DNA from: Opitutia bacterium
Lineage (GTDB): Bacteria; Verrucomicrobiota; Verrucomicrobiia; Opitutales; Coraliomargaritaceae
Direction of reading: 5' to 3'
Assembly: GCA_018663485.1 (NCBI GenBank)
Contig: JABJQI010000161.1
Location: 1-16,762 of the forward strand
Length of the DNA stretch: 16,762 nucleotides
The notes beneath the pieces were generated by a model. The model made no database searches. It was not told the DNA's origin and worked only from the letters and a program-made list of their open reading frames with translations. How positions within the stretch are numbered: position 1 is the stretch's first letter; every line of letters begins with the position of its first letter. This document shows, piece after piece, positions 13,925 to 16,762 of the stretch. Made by a program: the position numbers and the translations under genes.

Positions 13925-16762
13925 TTGACTATTTTACCCCGCTTTAGTTGTCTTCTTCTTATAGGGATTGCACTGTTCCTGTCTCCTCCCGTCGTTGATG
14001 CGCAATCAGTCGACGAATCGCTCGCTGGGCGGATTGATCGACTGACCACGCTGCTGCATTCCAACCAATTGATTGCGGCGCGGCCTTTGATCGCTAGGGT
14101 GCGCGGGGAGGTGCCGCCTGAAATGGTGGCCAATCTGGATTTCTATTTAGCGCTCTCCTACGTTTTCGAATACTACGAAAATAATAACTCTGCGGTGCTC
14201 ACCACTGCTGCAGAGCAATTCGAGGCATTCATCAAAACGTATCCGAACCACTCGTTGAATCCGCTGGCACGCTATAACTTAGCGGATGTGCACGCGATCA
14301 AGCAGGACTTTAAAGAAGCCTTGCAGCTCTACGTGCCGCTTTATCGCAGGCCCGTGGCGAACGTGGATCGAAAAGAAGTGCTGAAGAAGCTGGTGCTGAT
14401 CTATGCGGCCACACAGGAATGGGCTGCCGGCGCGCCCTATTTTAGAGACAGCATGCGCATCGCGGAGTCGAGTGAAGACCGCACCACTTCGGCGGCCTAC
14501 TTGCTCATCGCTCAGGCGAAATCCGGCGAGGTAATCGATTCGAGTCAGTTATTGGAATTTTTTAAAAGCCCGGCGCCGGTCTTTTTCACGCCCCGTTTCA
14601 ATGCCGCCATGATGGAGGTCGGTGATAATCTTAGAAAAGAAGGCGACTTGCCCACTGCGAGCTTGTTTTATCTATTTGTGCGCGACTATGAGACGCTGGA
14701 AGCTGGATTAAGCGCTTACATTCGTGAACTGGAACAGCGGGTCGCCAAATTCGCAAACAATGTAGTATTACGCAATTTTCACGTGGAGGCCAAAGCCAAG
14801 TTAGATAACGCCAACGCAGATCTGGCGGCGCTGCGTAGCTCGACGAATTACACGCCACTGTTGCACTGGCGTATCGCGGGCGTCTACATGGAGATGGAGC
14901 GTAAATGGGAAGCGTTTTGGCGTTTCCGTTTAATGGTCGATGCGTATCCAGATCATAAATACGCAGAGGAAATCCTGTTTTCGGCCTACTCGCTGGGCCA
15001 CCAGTTGGGTGCAAATGCCATCGCGGAAGAGCTCGGAAAACGCTACCTTGATAATGGCAGCTACACGAGCTACCGCGATACGGTCGCCGATCAGGTGTCG
15101 GGGATTTATCTGGAAGAGGAAAAACATGACGAACTCTATGCGTTGACCGCTTGGTATCTGGAACGGGCAGCGGACGATACGGCTGCGCAGCTGTTACTCT
15201 TTAAGCATGCCGTGGCCCGCTTGACTCGGATGGAGAATCCGGAGTTGATTAACGACTTCCAAATCTATCGGGAGAAGTATGAAACTGCGAAGTGCGCGGT
15301 GGTGATTCACTACTTCCTCGGACTGGCGTATTTGATCGAGCAGGAAAATGAGTCTGCGGTCGAGTCTTTCGACAAAGTCATTATTGATTCGAATCCTAAG
15401 TTTCGCGCAGATGCCTCTTTTCGCAAGGCAAAAGCGGTGCTGGGGTTGGATCGGATCGAAGAATCCCGCGACCTGATCCAGCGGTTCATTGCCGAGTATC
15501 CAACTCATCAGTTGCGTGCTGAGGCTGAGCTGACACTCGGCAATGTCGTCGATATGCTGGGTGATGTCGAGGACGCGCTGGTGCACTATTATCTAGTCGA
15601 GCAACATACCGAAGATCGGCAGCTGCTGGCGCGCGCCGAATTGAAAATTTCAAGAATCCTGGTCGATCGTCGACAGGACGATGAGGCGATTGCACGGTTG
15701 AAGGCCTTCATCGAGGAGCACGGAAGCTACCCCGAAAGTATCCCAGTGAGCGCTGCGCTGGCGACGATTTATACGAACGCAGATCAACCACGTGTTGCGC
15801 TCGGCGTATTAAAGCAGGCGCTGGATCAGTTCTTTGAGCAAACAGAGATTCATCAACTGGACACACTGTTGATTGATTATTTAAAATTGGATCGGAGCTT
15901 GCGAGCGATGCAAATCGGCACGGACGATTTTTTCAATCTGGTCAAAATCGACCCTGTCCTGCTGGAAGAACTAATTAACGACCGTGCGAAGCAATATCGC
16001 TACTTTAAAAAGCACGACTCGGTCGATGTATTGGTTCAGGATAGTTTCGTGCGCGACAATGACTTCCGCAAGGCCGTGCAGGAGGCGATCAGCATATTCG
16101 AGGATCAACAGGCTCGGATTGACACACTCAATAAGAACATTCCACTCGAATCCGCCGACCAGCCATTAGAAGATGCAGTGCTAGATCTCACCGAGTTGGA
16201 TGCGTTGCAGGATGAAGTCAACGCACTGAACGCACGCATTCCCGCCGAAACCGCCGATGCCTTTTTGAATGATGCACTGACGGATGCCTATGCGACTACC
16301 AACATGCCCTTGGTGGTGCGCATCCAGACCGCACTTGCGAAAGCCGAAGATCCCGAGCTGTTACCCAATGCCGAACTAATGCAACTCTGGGACGATGCCG
16401 AGCGATGGGCACAGCTCGGTACTGCGGGGCAATTGTGGATCTTAGGAGAGCACGCGAAAACAAATCCGACCCGCGTCGCCGAGGTATTGGAAGCGTCCTA
16501 CCTTGATTTCGTCAACACGCCCAATGAGTTGGGCCTACACCTGCTCCAAGCGCAGTGCTTCCAAGACTTGGATCGCATCGATGAGTCGATCGAGGCCTAC
16601 CGCATGCTGATCAAGCGCTTCGCACAAGCGAAGGAAGCCGGCGAGGCTTCGATGCAGATCGGACAGATGGAAGTGGGCCGTAAAAACGCCGCCACCGCAC
16701 GACTGGAATTGGAAAGCATTTTACATCGCAACGATTGGCGCGGCGCCATGCACGCACAGGCA
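13925..16762 (+). CDS. Large exported TPR-repeat protein, partial
   Basis: The frame is open for 946 codons to the right edge. An in-frame TGA lies at 13883-13885 and no ATG occurs until 14122. The TTG at 13925 is the best start because it gives a good signal peptide (MTILPRFSCLLLIGIALFL, then a likely cut after VVDA). The rest is mainly alpha-helical, with repeated tetratricopeptide-like units such as FEAFIKTYPNHSLNPLARYNLADVH, YFLGLAYLIEQENESAVESFDKVI, and AEYPTHQLRAEAELTLGNVVDMLGD. A more charged, coiled-coil-like stretch lies at about 715-780. Such proteins act as scaffolds or adaptors in the periplasm. In Verrucomicrobiota they often precede ExbB/ExbD or TonB-like genes, which would be to the right of the window; that is only a guess. 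The promoter carries the same activator box as the glycosidase operon. Confidence 0.8.
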   Translation, partial: MTILPRFSCLLLIGIALFLSPPVVDAQSVDESLAGRIDRLTTLLHSNQLIAARPLIARVRGEVPPEMVANLDFYLALSYVFEYYENNNSAVLTTAAEQFEAFIKTYPNHSLNPLARYNLADVHAIKQDFKEALQLYVPLYRRPVANVDRKEVLKKLVLIYAATQEWAAGAPYFRDSMRIAESSEDRTTSAAYLLIAQAKSGEVIDSSQLLEFFKSPAPVFFTPRFNAAMMEVGDNLRKEGDLPTASLFYLFVRDYETLEAGLSAYIRELEQRVAKFANNVVLRNFHVEAKAKLDNANADLAALRSSTNYTPLLHWRIAGVYMEMERKWEAFWRFRLMVDAYPDHKYAEEILFSAYSLGHQLGANAIAEELGKRYLDNGSYTSYRDTVADQVSGIYLEEEKHDELYALTAWYLERAADDTAAQLLLFKHAVARLTRMENPELINDFQIYREKYETAKCAVVIHYFLGLAYLIEQENESAVESFDKVIIDSNPKFRADASFRKAKAVLGLDRIEESRDLIQRFIAEYPTHQLRAEAELTLGNVVDMLGDVEDALVHYYLVEQHTEDRQLLARAELKISRILVDRRQDDEAIARLKAFIEEHGSYPESIPVSAALATIYTNADQPRVALGVLKQALDQFFEQTEIHQLDTLLIDYLKLDRSLRAMQIGTDDFFNLVKIDPVLLEELINDRAKQYRYFKKHDSVDVLVQDSFVRDNDFRKAVQEAISIFEDQQARIDTLNKNIPLESADQPLEDAVLDLTELDALQDEVNALNARIPAETADAFLNDALTDAYATTNMPLVVRIQTALAKAEDPELLPNAELMQLWDDAERWAQLGTAGQLWILGEHAKTNPTRVAEVLEASYLDFVNTPNELGLHLLQAQCFQDLDRIDESIEAYRMLIKRFAQAKEAGEASMQIGQMEVGRKNAATARLELESILHRNDWRGAMHAQA

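Overview
The window looks like a chromosomal carbohydrate-degradation locus from a marine-type Verrucomicrobiota bacterium (Opitutae/Puniceicoccales, the Coraliomargarita or Lentimonas kind). That placement is inferred from gene content only: many exported glycan-active enzymes (sulfatase, GH127-like, GH116-like, acetylesterases), a periplasmic discoidin-type sensor kinase, few Shine-Dalgarno sequences, and gene-poor spacers full of palindromic repeats. No rRNA, tRNA or CRISPR array was seen.

Layout. (1) Bases 1-1617, minus strand: the 5' part of a lipoprotein-like GH127/DUF1680 glycosidase gene, running off the left edge. (2) 1769-2521: a broken sulfatase gene on the plus strand, divergent from it, with a one-base excess in a G8 tract, loss of most of the protein, and scraps of a C-terminus. 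(3) 2522-3478: no gene, but nested mobile-looking palindromic DNA, including a 329-bp element with 19-bp perfect terminal inverted repeats and a 10-bp target duplication. (4) 6520-3479, minus: a two-gene operon, sialate O-acetylesterase-like then SGNH/GDSL hydrolase. (5) 9553-6835, minus: a two-component system, a discoidin-domain histidine kinase followed 1 nt later by a NarL/LuxR-type response regulator. (6) 9736-13464, plus: a Tat-exported GH116-like glycosidase with an inserted lectin-like domain, then an exported RbsD/FucU-like sugar mutarotase, then a terminator. (7) 13925-16762, plus: a large exported TPR-repeat protein, running off the right edge.

The most interesting signal is regulatory. 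Three promoter regions, in front of the acetylesterase operon, the GH116 operon and the TPR gene, carry the same 20-bp lux-box-like palindrome (ACCTGTCCAATT-N2-ACAG-NN). In each, a -10-like hexamer lies 31.5-32.5 bp from the palindrome centre, which puts the box at about -44, where a class II activator binds. The two-component system lies between two of these promoters, and its regulator has the DNA-binding domain type that recognises such boxes. My inference is a small regulon: the sensor detects a glycan or breakdown product in the periplasm and the regulator switches on the surrounding enzymes. The box in front of the TPR gene seems to come from a duplication of the GH116 promoter, since a fossil of a GH116 3' end lies just upstream of it.
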